DNA of 64,000 nucleotides from Halicephalobus mephisto. Taxonomy: Eukaryota > Nematoda > Chromadorea > Rhabditida > Panagrolaimidae. The notes under the pieces were generated by a model, which saw only the letters and a program-made list of their open reading frames with translations, searched no databases and was not told the DNA's origin. Shown one piece after another: positions 37,701 to 48,485 of this stretch (the first letter of the stretch is position 1; each line of letters starts with the position of its first letter). The position numbers and the translations under genes were made by a program. The stretch lies in assembly GCA_009193035.1 (NCBI GenBank), contig SWDT01000001.1:1426001-1490000 (forward strand), given 5' to 3'.

Positions 37701-39026
37701 CAAGATGCCATCACTCTTGAAGCTCGATACTCGTTGTCGGAAGAAAAACTTCTTCGTTCAACAGTTCAATGTAAAGAATTGACAGTTTTCGTCATCAGTG
37801 AAGGTAGCGGTGTCATTTCTGACACCCAGGTCACGGTTCTAGACTGCGACTCAATCACCCAAGTCAAAGAGAAGTGCATCGATGCCAAATATCGTACGAT
37901 CCCTTATTCGGGTCGCCCGACAGCTTGTGATGTTGATCTGGAGCTCAGATTGCAGTCTGGTGTCCGAAAACTGCTCCTTGATTTGGATCAATCATCGAAG
38001 CACGAAAATGGCCATTGGAAACAGAATACTTTGGCCCATTACGGTATCGACAACAAAGCAATGCTGGCTTTGATCCCAAAACAGGCAAATTCTTCATATA
38101 ACCTTTCTCTCTTGAGCGATAGATCTGACAAATCCTCCAGTAGTTTCCACAATAGCCCTACATTGACCAGACCATTTGGAACCAACTCTAGTAACGGACA
38201 CAGCAAAGACACGATGAGAGTCTTCCATCTAGTGAGACAGCAAGGGGAGCAAGACCCTCAGGAGAAGATGATGTCGGAGATTTATTTGACTAGATTACTA
38301 CACATGAAGGGTATTCTTCAAAGATTCATCGAGAATCTGTTCGAAGTTATCTTCTCAACAAGCAATCGATCTGTCCGGCTTCCTGCCTGCGTCAAGTACA
38401 TGTTCGATTTCCTCGACGATCAAGCGAGGGAACATGGAATCGTTGATGAAGATGTCGTTCATGCCTGGAAGAGTAACGCTTTACCTCTTCGATTCTGGGT
38501 GAATCTGATCAAGAACCCTGATTTCATTTTCGATATTTCGAAACCGACAAAGATCGAGGGATCTCTGAACGTCGTTGCTCAGACTCTTATGGATGCCTGT
38601 TCGACTCAGGAACTCCATCTGACCAAGGACTCCCCCAGTAGCAAGTTGCTCTTCGCCAACGACATCGACAAATACAAAACTCTAGTCCACAATTACTACG
38701 ATGATATTGCCAAGTTGGTCAGGATCCCTGAAGCCGACATGAGCTCGTTCTTGCTTCAAGAATCGCAGAGCCACCAGAAGAACTTCACTGTGTATTCCTC
38801 TGCCTTGAACGAACTCTATGTCTACATCACTCAAAACAGGGATATGATCTTTGAGGAACTGAGCAAAAATGAGTACGCCCTCCATGAAGCCCTTCCGGAA
38901 AGGTTCCAGAAGATGCTGGACACAATGGATATCATGCCAGACAACACCCTCATCAACAACGGATCTTTGGACAACTACAACTCCAAGTCCCGGCTCATGT
39001 CAAGCTCGAATAGTCGATTTTATTAA
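31720..39026 (+). CDS. Plexin, semaphorin receptor
   Basis: Single-pass receptor guiding axons and epithelial cells. Seven exons (31720-32079, 32121-32247, 33338-35306, 35349-36803, 36848-37379, 37423-37590, 37635-39026) sum to 6,003 nt, 2,000 aa. Order: signal sequence, Sema domain (about 95-560), PSI repeats (e.g. CNDCLRQENPFCGWC, CYECANSTFSCTWC, CGNCLTLPRHYECGWC), IPT/TIG repeats (e.g. FWPKKGPVNG, FAPSKGPVSGG), membrane helix at about 1321-1343, and a split cytoplasmic Ras/Rap-GAP fold. The GAP contains the Arg motif FRRAESVAERML and, after the RhoGTPase-binding insert, LPLRFWVNLIKNPDF. The hydrophobic signal core lies about 70 residues from the first ATG; the in-frame ATG at 31843 would bring it closer and may be the true start. 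An AATAAA lies near 39,323. Confidence 0.94.
32248..33337 (+). other. Second plexin intron, about 1.1 kb
   Basis: Donor A|GTGGGT and acceptor TTTTAG restore the Asn codon between CADR and SNCDVFVKALTID in the Sema domain. It is about 25 times longer than the other plexin introns. Short open frames inside it have no plexin similarity. Confidence 0.65.
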
Positions 39027-39394
39027 TCGTTCTCATAATTTAAAACGGTGTCAAGAGGAACCTTGAAGCTTCTTTGATTCCACGGGTAGCTATTTCAGTG
39101 TTGTTTATTTCTTTCTTTTCTAAATCGGGTCTGGCCTGGATTCGATGTAGAATCTCTGCCTCTAATCGCTATGCAAATTACTCTTGAAATTCGCTTCTAA
39201 AGATAAGGACCAAATTCCGCTCAAATTTATCGCTATTGCCTCGAGCTATATTTGACTCTCATGGTTCTCTTTTCACTATGCACTGAAATTGTATTTTATT
39301 ATTATTTGAAAATTATTTGCTATAATAAAGATTTTAAAAATATTACTGTCAGGGATTAAAAATGAATATTGTTACAGTACTTTCTTAGCGGGAA

Positions 39395-39735
39395 TTTCCA
39401 GAAGTTTTGATTTCAGATGTGGGTTCCAGAAGTATCAATTGGGTTCTGAAATGGTTTATTTTTAAGATTTTAGAAAATTCCAGGAGTTTATGGAATTATT
39501 GAGGATATGTGAATCCCTCATTAGATCCTAGAAATTTCTGAGATTGTTGAAGATATTTGAATCTTCATTGAATTCTAGAAGACTCCAGGAATTCACACAA
39601 GATTATTGAAGATTTCTTAATTCGTGAGATTACTGAAGATTTCTGAATTTTCCAGTAGATTTTAAAAACTCCGAAGTATTTCTGAGATGATTGGAGATAT
39701 TTGAATTTTCCACTGGGTTCTAGAATCATTAAAGG
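39395..39735. repeat. Degenerate tandem repeat rich in heat-shock motifs
   Basis: Imperfect units of roughly 60-80 bp share the run GAGATTnTTGAAGATATTTG followed by a TTC/GAA pair and CTCCAGGA. TTCTAGAA occurs at 39573-39580 and 39718-39725, TTCCAGAA twice near 39,400-39,440, and GAAATTTC near 39,530. Confidence 0.6.
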
Positions 39736-40299
39736 TGGAAGAACAGGAGCTAAGGACAAAGATCCGGGTGTCTCCCGCGCAAATTTGTTTTCGCTGAGGT
39801 CTGTTGTCATTTTCATCGCCTTTTCCTTAAAGAAAAACTGAAAAGTCTGTTTTGGCGCTTAGAGAAGTCTGGTGTGATTCCTACCGCCTCGAAAAAGTCA
39901 GTTTTGTCTTCCCTCCCCTTCAAATTGTTTCGTTGTTCTGTTGAGCTAATTAAATGGTTCAACTTTGATTTTATGAATCCATTGCCGAATAAACATGCCC
40001 AATTAGACATCCAAGTCTCTAATTTTCGAATTCTTTTGGTTTCAATTTCAACAAAAATTGGGGCATGCGATCTCTGTGGATTTCGAAGGTTTGGAGTCAA
40101 AAAATCAGCATTAAAACCGGACCGTTTTTATAAATCCTGGCTGAGAGCCAAACCGACGAAGGATATCATCGATGTGTATGTATCCTTTTCTCCTTCCTCT
40201 TTGTTGATGGATTAAAAAAGTTGGTTAAATCCGATCGCAAATTTTGTTCAAAGTTGAGCGCGAAAAATGTCCTTTTGTCATTCAATTCAATATTTTTTG

Positions 40300-40530
40300 A
40301 AATTTCCGTCTTTTGGAGAACATTCCAAGAGGAATTTGAGGAATTTTAAATCTTCTCTCTCATTTCACTGATAAGCAAAAATGGAAAAAGAGAGAAAATC
40401 CTCTCAGTTTATGGAAATGAATTTTTTCAATTTTATCAAGTAGAATTCTGTAAAAAATTTCGGAATTTTATGGGGAAGAAACTTAAAACTTGGAGGATTT
40501 TCGGAGTTTTTTAGAATTCTTTGGGAATGT
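40300..40530. repeat. Further GAA/TTC-rich segment
   Basis: Contains GAA-nn-TTC near 40,318 and several GAATTC and TTCGGAA variants. It is more diverged than the segment at 39.4 kb but of the same style. Confidence 0.35.
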
Positions 40531-40841
40531 TTAAATTAACAACTGAAACTCATCATGCAGGAAATTCGTGTCGAGACACTTTCGAAACAACTTTTAATTT
40601 GCCTACAAAGGCGCTTTTATATTCCAAGTTTAACCTACTTGTTTTAAAATTTTTATTTCTGGAGATTTTATTTTTGCATCTCTTATTTCATTTTATCTGT
40701 CTTCGTTAGTGTTTCTTTGCGTGTAGCCCTTGTCAAACTGTCATTCTGAATTCGATAAAAACCAGCTGTGTCCTTCCAGCATGGCTGTCAATCCCTTGTT
40801 TTCAGTTCCCAGGTCTTGATTATTTTGGCCACACCTTTGAC

Positions 40842-40855
40842 AACCGGAACCGGTT
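40842..40855. promoter_or_regulatory. Palindrome AACCGG-AA-CCGGTT
   Basis: Six-base inverted arms around an AA spacer. The ACCGGTT half matches the Grainyhead/CP2 consensus. The same ten-base core recurs at 48470-48485 with other flanks. It lies about 440 bp upstream of the LIM gene. Confidence 0.35.
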
Positions 40856-41294
40856 CATTTTCTTTTCAACTTCCCAATCAAAGTGGAAATGTTTCAAATA
40901 CTATTTACTTTGGAAATACTAATCTTCATTTTTGGGCATGAGTCATCTATGAAATAATTTTTAAACTTTGTCCTTGTCGAGATTGTTCTGTTTTGAAGTA
41001 AGGACAACCGTTCAGTATAAAAAATCGATGTTTCCTGCGTTATTCTTTATTGTTTTGTCTTTTCTGGAAAAAACGCATTTACATAGGTATTCATTCAATT
41101 TATGAATTGCAAATGAAACATTGGCTGGAAAAGTATCCAGATAGTTTTCTGTCTTTTGGGGCCCCGTGTCGTCGACCTTCATTTACGTGAATGGAGCTAA
41201 ACCACGATTAACCGTGATTAAACTTCTTTACGTCTTTTTTAAAGTAACTTTTTACTTTCATAACATTTTTAGACTCACTAACTTCGACTTCAAG

Positions 41295-41646
41295 ATGCCG
41301 TTGTGTCCTCGCTGCTCCAAGCCAGTTTATTTTGGTTAGTTTTTCTTATTTCGAAGCAGATCTAATCCACATTATTCCAGCTGAAAGAGTAACTTCCCTC
41401 GGTAAAGACTGGCATCGTCCTTGTTTGAGATGCGAAAATGATAAATGTGCCAAGACTCTGGCTGCTGGATCTCATAGCGAACACGGAGGAAAGCCCTACT
41501 GCGTGAGTTACTTATCGGATTTCCCCTTTTTTGACCTGATCTTGCAGAACCGATGCTACGGAGCTCTCTTTGGCCCGAAGGGGTACGGGCATGGAGGAAC
41601 TGAGTCCCACGTCTTCCTCAATGGTACCACTGGCCGAGTCAACTGA
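41295..41646 (+). CDS. Cysteine-rich LIM-domain protein, CRIP1/VALV-1-like
   Basis: Small single-LIM protein. Exons 41295-41334, 41381-41502 and 41548-41646 give 86 aa (human CRIP1 is 77 aa, nematode VALV-1 about 85). The zinc ligands fall in the standard order: CPRC, then [11 protein letters not shown], and [19 protein letters not shown], which is diagnostic of CRIP. The tail [13 protein letters not shown] is nematode-like. The second intron splits the two parts of the second zinc module. CRIPs act in gut or valve smooth muscle and intestine; here the role is inferred from family only. Confidence 0.93.
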
Positions 41647-41855
41647 TTTCCCAATCCCTGAAGCTTTAGCTATTCACATCCTGTACTTTTTTATCTCCGA
41701 ATTATTATATCAGCAAAATTATTTTGTGGTGACATACTCAGATAAATAATCCGATCATAAATGGTGCTTCTTGGCATTCCTTACAACTGAGCAATTGTGG
41801 AAGTTTGCCGTATTTAGGCAATTATGGGAATGAAACCGGTAACTCGTTCGTTCCG

Positions 41856-43173
41856 TCATGCCATGACTTCTTCTAGTTGACGGCATGATGGCAAGGGCAT
41901 CTGTTGAGCTTTCTGCCAAAGAACATTGTCTCCACGCATTTTTGCTGACCATAACATCGTTTCTCCTACAACACATTAATTAGAGGCAATTCATCGACTA
42001 AGAACTTACGATTATTCTTCTCCTTATAACACTTCATACGCAATTGATTAATGTACTCGTTGTTGACATGGGCTTCAATTTGGGAAATCTTGCCTCTGTA
42101 GTCCTGTTCAAAGTTCTTCTTGACATAATAAGTAACCCGTAAATCTCGCGTAGTACGCATGTAGGTGTATTCTCCTTCGCGAGTAAGAGAATAGGATGGC
42201 TCGCCGGCGAGGAACTGGACAAAGAGCCCACCAAAAAGAAGGACAATCAACGGCAATATATGAAACAGATTCATCAGAATAGATGGAGCTTCTTGTGGTT
42301 CTTCCCTACGGTAATGAAAAGTTGGTCCACGTCGACGATGGATGTGACCTCCAGGAAATCCACCACCAAAGAACATTTCAAATATGTCTTCAGGAGAGAC
42401 TTCTGCTTCAAACCCTCGTCCAACGTCGTAATCGAACCCATCATAACGACGTCTGGTTGATCCTTGAGCTCCTTCTGCACCGTATTGGTCGTATTCTGCA
42501 CGCTTCTTAGAATCGGACAAAACTGCATAAGCATTCCCCAATGCTTTGAAGGCATCTGTGGCTCCAGGGACCTTGCACTTGTCCGGATGAAGTTTGAGTG
42601 CTAGCTCTCGATAACGTTTTTTCAAAGTAGTTTCACTACAGTCTTTACTAACTTGAAGAATTTCGTAATAATCTTTACAATGTCGAATCCTAAATTCACA
42701 TTAGGTTTTCGGAATAGCTGGATAAACTAACCTTTCGACACATTGTCTTTCTTCTTCACTATACTCTGGAGCACGACCGGCACTTCGAGATCGCGATCTA
42801 CTTTGACTAGAGGTTGCATTCCCAGCGGCGTTTCTAGCAGGAGAACCTTGTGAAGACCGTCGTCTATGTCGGAGATTAGCCTCTTCATAATGGTCATCGT
42901 GTGAGTAGCTTCTTTCAGGTCCGGCACGGTCGGATTGTTCTGCTTCGGTTCCGTGGTTTGCATGAGTTTCGCCCGTGAGGAACGCTAGAAACGAAAGTCC
43001 AAATATCGATTGATGAATATGCAACAAAACTCACAGCTCACATCACAGTTTGGATCAAGTCGCTTCGCCTTAGCTATGAATTTCTTCATTTTCGCTATAT
43101 CCTTCGCCAGCATGGCTTCTTTTGCCTTCTGAAGGCATAACAATGCCGCATCCTTATTAGCTTCTACGACCAT
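41856..43173 (-). CDS. dnj-1: DNAJB12/14-type ER-anchored J-domain cochaperone
   Basis: Hsp70 cochaperone of ER-associated degradation. Exons 43173-43035, 42984-42732, 42689-42010 and 41965-41856 give 393 aa. Order: an N-terminal helical region typical of the subfamily (EANKDAALLCLQKAKEA), a Ser/Arg-rich linker, a J domain (about 136-200; HPD in KLHPDKC), a Gly/Phe-rich stretch (FEMFFGGGFPGG), a membrane helix (about 269-292) and the DUF1977 lumenal domain. The last exon must be read in the frame ETMLWSAKMRGDNVLWQKAQ...LPSCRQL, which matches the conserved end of DNAJB12/14; the longer open frame here is a shadow. It is transcribed divergently from the DCP2-like gene. Confidence 0.94.
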
Positions 43174-43968
43174 TTTTCATATAAAAAATGAAACAGATGA
43201 GGGAGTACAACCCGTGAAGAAGTAAATTCTGCTTGCAGATTCTACAAATTAGTTTCCTGCCATAAAAGAGCTCTCGAATTACTGAAATAATTCACAAGTT
43301 AGTATGAGTTGGAGGAACAGGTAAGAATGACGTTGCATAGCAATCAATATACCAATGAATAAATTTATTGATTAGGACAAGGATAATGGAAATCGTTGGT
43401 GGTATTTTTGCTAAAGACGAGCAGTTGAAATGACAAACAGAGATGACAGACCAGAAACGCAAACGTAGTCGAAACGAGATCAAACATGTCGTACACGGTC
43501 CGTTCGTGTCAAGAAAAATGGATCAATCCCGGTCCTTATTTATTCAAAACGGGCAAATTTGGGGCATTACGAAACCATCATCGAGAGGGTTAATAACTTA
43601 CTGTTTACAATGTTGGCATAACCGGAATGCGCATTGTTCATTACTTCTTAGCTGTTTTCGTTTCGAGATACGATTTCAAGGAATTTTGCAACTGCGAGGA
43701 TAAAAATTGCATCAGAGAGGCTCTTCCTGCTGGCTTGTTTGCGAATTTTACATTGTTATATGCAGTGATTTGTCTTGCGTTTCTTCGACATGCAAGAACG
43801 ACTTGATTTTTTCTTTTTCGATTGAACTGATTCTTTTTGAGAGGAATACAGCTGAGCATCATTCGTGTTTTTCTCGGTTGTTTTTTGTAACAATTTCATG
43901 ATAACTACTTTCAGGGTTGTTATAACCAAACAAGCATTGTTTCTCGGGTAACTTGTTCGGACTCATAC
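43174..43968. other. Divergent promoter region
   Basis: 0.8 kb between the start codons of the J-protein (minus) and DCP2-like (plus) genes. Open frames here are short and unsupported. An acceptor (TTTCAG) near 43,914 could end a 5' UTR intron or receive a spliced leader for the plus gene. Confidence 0.5.
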
Positions 43969-46178
43969 ATGATGGATATCGATCAGTCTCTTCCACTCCG
44001 TGTGCCTTTGCGAACCCTTGCTGAGAAGTTCATTTCCCCCCTTACTCCAGATGCCGTACGTTGATTTTCATATATAAACCCCCGTAATCACTTTCTTCCA
44101 GATTGCCGATGATAATGAGTTATTGTTCACGTTGGAAAATGCCTATTGGTTCAACTTGGGAGTTAACCGGGAAAATTCGTTGCCGGAATACACTGCATTC
44201 ATAAAGAATAAATTTAAATGCTTATCCGTATCTCTATGCCACTATGCCTCGGCTCTGAACCCCAAACTCGAGACGATTGAAGATGTAGGTTTCCTACTTT
44301 GCTACATTATCTAACTTGTATTTATAGAAAATCAATGAATATATGGAAACCCGATGCTCGATTCCCGTTGTTGCTTTTGCTTTGCTGGACAAGACGATGA
44401 ACTACGTTATTCTGGTCCAAAGCTACTTTGGACCTACTGGTAATTGGACATTCCCAAAGGGCGAGAAGTTACCTAAACAGTCTCAAAGCAACTGTGCTGC
44501 CAAGTACGCCGACATGTTTCTGAGTTACAATGTGAAGAAGAAGTTCGATCCTCATGTAGTAATTGAGAAAACTATTCGCGGCCATTCAATCAAACTCTTA
44601 ATTATAAAGGACGGCAATATGGATATATCACTGAAACCGAAGGTTAATCAAGCAATCAAGAGAATTCAGTGGTTCTCAGTCTGGGATTTGCCTCAGAATG
44701 CCGAAGCTTCAGATGATAGTACTCGTCATGGCGTGAAAATTTCTGATTTCCATACTGTTGTACCCTTTGTGGCCGAACTACAAGAGTTTATCCACAACCA
44801 TCGGAAGAGTGACCGTGCATCGCAAGGATCCACAGATGTCAACATCGGGAAACGGAACTCCAGTGCCTTCATGCCAGTAGTCCCAAAGAGATCTTCTGGA
44901 AGTGGTCCGAATCAGAACGTGTCGTCCAGTACAGGTGCTTCCGTTCAAGCGTTTTCTCCCTTATCTGTTTCTACCAATCCGACTTCCTCCGAAGATTCAG
45001 TTTTCAAGCCATTATCACTTGCTAGCCAATGTTCTCCAATTACCCAACAAAGTTTTACTGGGTTGTCTTTCCTCCAAATGGTCACTAGTATGAGTAAGTT
45101 GATTCTTAGTCCTCTGAAGCACAGTAATTATTTCAGCATCACCACCGGCAAGTTCTTCAACTCACCCTGAACCAGTTACAACTCCAGAAATCAAGCATCC
45201 TAAGCCTATTCATCCCTCGAAATTGGTTTTCCTCGCCTACGAAGACCCAGAAATGTACTCACCGATTCCAAGTGACTTTTTCGATATTCAAACCTCTCCA
45301 GATACGGAACATATGGAAGAAGACTCAGCTGCTTTAGATCAGACCGCAGAACTATGTTTGAGTGCCCTGGAAAGTGTCCTACAAACTCCGGCAGTTGAAC
45401 GAAAGCCTTTCCCTGGAGAACCTAGTTCATCTGTGGTCCGAGGATCTATTCCTATGGATCCTCTAAGCCCGTCTGAGTCTGGAGAATCTGGTTTTGCTCG
45501 AACTCCGAAGTCGTCTCGTGGAAAACGTCCCCGAAAGAAAACAAGAAAGTCACAAAATGGAGATGGCGAAAGCGTTTCTCCAATGAATCAAGCAATACCC
45601 GAAGAATCGTTCCATGGTCAACATGAACAAGGGATCGATATTAATATTACTAATGTCTTGAGAAATGTCTCTCCTACACCGAAGAGTATGAGCACTCCAT
45701 CCCCTCCAAGTATCCGCCAAGCCCCCGCACACCCGACTATCCACGCTCCTGTCGCAACTACTAGATCCTATATGCCATTCTCACCTCCGGCAACGGCTCC
45801 TACTCCTAGTACTCTCCCTGTATTTTCCGAGACTTCTGCTTTTACCCCTGTCAAGGCATCCCCATCTTCTACAACAAAGATTCAATCAGGGAATGGATGT
45901 ACTAATGATACTGTTACTTCCCCGTTGGCATCATCCAGTCGGGAATCCTCTTCGAAGTCCATGTAAGTTCTAAGTTCTTGGTTCAGTATGACTAATGTGG
46001 ATTTATATCTAGAATGCCCGTGAACAATGGAAAACCGAATGGATCGGAGAACCACGCTGTCCGCGGGTCCGAATCAATCCCAGTCCCCCAACTGCACTTC
46101 CAATTTGACTTTCAGCTGGATATGGAAAAGATTCTTGCTGCTTATCATGAAAGCGTTGGGAGGCTCAAAAATGCTTAA
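43969..46178 (+). CDS. DCP2-like decapping protein with inactivated Nudix box
   Basis: Relative of the mRNA decapping enzyme DCP2. Exons 43969-44055, 44102-44284, 44328-45093, 45137-45962 and 46013-46178 give 675 aa. The regulatory domain with Box A (about 15-95), the Nudix fold (about 100-255, with WTFPKGE and IQWFSVWDLP) and a long Ser/Pro-rich tail follow DCP2 order. The 23-residue Nudix box at 135-157 keeps its first Gly. The four metal-binding Glu are Gln141, Tyr150, Met153 and Phe154, Arg is Lys149, and the last Gly is Ser156. In the regulatory domain, cap-contacting Trp is kept (Trp45) but its partner Asp is Gly49. No frame break is seen, so this looks like a maintained pseudoenzyme. 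A second, active DCP2 should exist elsewhere. Confidence 0.88.
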
Positions 46179-46513
46179 TATTACGTGTAGTCTTGAATTT
46201 ATTGACAACCATGGTACTAAGCCAGGGGTGTGTACAGGTAGCTGGACCTGGCTTGTACCGAATTTTCATTTTTCATTAGGGCTCGAGTCTGGCAGTTTTT
46301 GCACCCTGTGTATTGAACAGTTTATATTTTGAGTTGGAATTAATGAATATTTTCCTATGGTTATTAGTCAATTAAAACTAATGATTAAAAATCAAATGAG
46401 CTCTTGCACTACGATACGTGCTTGAAATGTTTATATTTGTTACAAGCAACCTTTACAGAAAGTCCGGAAATGAAAAAAGATTTGTTTAATCCGTGCATGG
46501 GAAATTTTAAATA
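46179..46513. other. Convergent 3' region
   Basis: Separates the stops of the DCP2-like gene (plus) and a globin gene (minus). AT-rich; no exon seen. Confidence 0.5.
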
Positions 46514-47330
46514 TTACTTCAGTCTGGAGAGAAGATTTCCAATTACGTCAAACAATGTAGTCCATGCTTCACGGATTTCTGGAGTGATTTCAACTCCAGC
46601 TTTTTCGAGAATAACAATGTATTCAGGTATCATTGCCATGACGTGGTATTTGTGAACTCCTGATTTTGCATGTGAACGAGCCATTCGACGAACTATGTTC
46701 CGGAATTCTATTTCATCTTTTGAATTCATACTGTCGACAAGGGCACTCATCCCTCCTAAGTAGATTCTTGCGTGGTTGCGGAGTTCATCCGATGAAATGA
46801 GGGAGCTGTCGGTGATTGCTCTAAACTGCGGCCAAATATTCTTATAATCGGGGTTCTCAGCGAAGAGTCTAAAGTACTTTGTGAGTACGATCGATCATGT
46901 GATAGGTGATGACGAAAGAACAGTCTTACCTGATGAAGACCTTCAGAATGTTTTTGACGCCTCCGGCTTTCATTTTGATGTATGACTCATTGATCAACTT
47001 CCGTTTATTTGCATCTAGACGGAGGATTTCTTTGTGGCATTGGGATACTGAAAACGAGGTTATTTTCGCAAGTATGATGAAAATCTTACTTGAATCAGCT
47101 CCAATACGACTAGTCAATTCGCAATTGTGTTTTAACTCCTGATTACCAAGACAATTATTAGCACATTTCTTTGCTGAAACAATTCCACCGATCGTCAAGT
47201 CCTCTAGTCGTTCGATGACTTCCAGAGACTCTGTAGAAGATGGAGGACTATCCACGACTGTGATATCCACGGGGGCATTGCTGTTGGAGTTGGATTTATT
47301 TGAATTGCTTTTAATATTGTTTCTGAACAT
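46514..47330 (-). CDS. Globin with Asn/Ser-rich N-terminal extension
   Basis: Third globin of the window. Exons 47330-47090, 47047-46930 and 46868-46514 give 237 aa in frame. The first 80 residues are Asn/Ser-rich, then acidic, with several Cys. The globin fold starts at about residue 88 (LRLDANKRKLINESY), with CD1 Phe135, distal His152 (E7, in RNHARIY) and proximal His186 (F8, in ARSHAKSG). The final helix reads EAWTTLFDVIGNLL. All heme residues are present. An acceptor (ATTTTAG) lies 23 bp before the ATG, consistent with a trans-spliced leader. Similar long-tailed globins are common among C. elegans glb genes and act mostly in neurons; the role here is unknown. Confidence 0.85.
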
Positions 47331-47450
47331 TCTTACACAATGTTTTGCTCTCTAAAATGAGAAATAAAAACAAATTCATGACATCTCGAGATTACAATAA
47401 ATAAGAAAATTTCGGTAAATTTCTAAAATCGTAGGAAGTTATAAGGGATA

Positions 47451-47662
47451 TGGATGATTTAATGCCACAAGGAGATGATAGGAACGACCTAACATCACGG
47501 AATCCTGTGAGAATAATATAATGCCAAAAGAAAGCAATATGTGCCCAATGGCAGAATAGAAATGGTCTAATGTCGTGTACGAGTGACAGAATGGTCTTGT
47601 GCCACGCGGAAGCGATATGAGGGTCGTAATGTCGCCAGGAAGATATTTAAATATCCTAATGT
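47451..47662. repeat. Degenerate tandem repeat, unit about 30 bp
   Basis: About seven units of the form ATGGTCTAATGCCAC followed by a GGAAGCGATATG-like part, with strong drift between copies. It lies about 120-330 bp upstream of the globin start. Confidence 0.65.
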
Positions 47663-48469
47663 AATTTCCTGTTAATTCGTCATTTCTGTTTTCCTATGTT
47701 TTACAGTGATCATGGTTTTTGCTTCATTTCATCCTCAAATCCCTCTGCTGATTAACCGGAAATTTCCTCAAAGTTTAAAAATTTATCCTTCCTAATGTTA
47801 GAATATTTCCGACTAACATCAGTTTTTCATCTTAGAACGTGTTTGGATTCCGTTGATGATGTTATTCGAAATATAGCAGTGATAAAACAAGTTGATCCGT
47901 CTGTCAGAGTTTTCATTCTTTTCATGTGAACAGCACCTAAACAAATTTTGATCTTTTGACGGTGTTTCTATTTGGCGAAGAGTAATTAGTCATTGGAGCA
48001 CTTTCATTCAGAGGTTACGGTTGAAGGAATTCAGTTAAATATATCACATATCCTTCAGAACTTTCACGAGAACTTTGAACGCTTTTATTATTTTTTGTTT
48101 TGCAATAAATCATTCAACGTCATTCTTTACTGTTGTCTTTGTCGGATTAAACAAAAACAAATGCTTTAAATTTAAATAAAATTAAAAAAGTAAGTTATCC
48201 ATTAGATGAAATTCAGATATTCTACGTCAAGATCGACAGATGAACAAAGACAATTTAAATTTAAAGTCTATCAGATACTTTCAGAAAATTTTGCCGAAAG
48301 TCTGATTTAAAAAGTGGAATAATTATTGCCACGATTAGGGAGACCGTACTCTATCGTTGCAGAACTAGAGCATTTTTCGAATAACCTCATAGTTACTCAG
48401 TGGTCTTTTTTTTTAGTTTTTTGTACTTTTGTATTTTTTAGGAAAACAACAATAATAAAGTGTTTTTAA

Positions 48470-48485
48470 TCACCGGAACCGGTGA
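48470..48485. promoter_or_regulatory. Palindrome TCACCGG-AA-CCGGTGA
   Basis: Seven-base inverted arms around AA. The core CCGGAACCGG is shared with 40842-40855. Confidence 0.35.

Larger units (their letters stand above)
39027..41294. other. Intergenic region with repeats, no gene seen
   Basis: 2.3 kb between plexin and the LIM gene, both on the plus strand. No supportable exon. It contains two heat-shock-motif segments and a CCGGAACCGG palindrome. Confidence 0.55.

Noticed and set aside
39874..40215. 113-residue open frame with two cysteines
   Set aside because: No family, biased composition, overlaps an equally long antisense frame; treated as chance.
41755..41976. 73-residue open frame on the minus strand overlapping the J-protein's last exon
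   Set aside because: Another frame of the same exon (ETMLWSAKMRG...PSCRQL) matches the conserved end of DNAJB12/14 and is in phase with the upstream exon.
43292..43703. Short open frames between the J-protein and DCP2-like genes
   Set aside because: Both strands give frames of similar size with no family and no splice partners.
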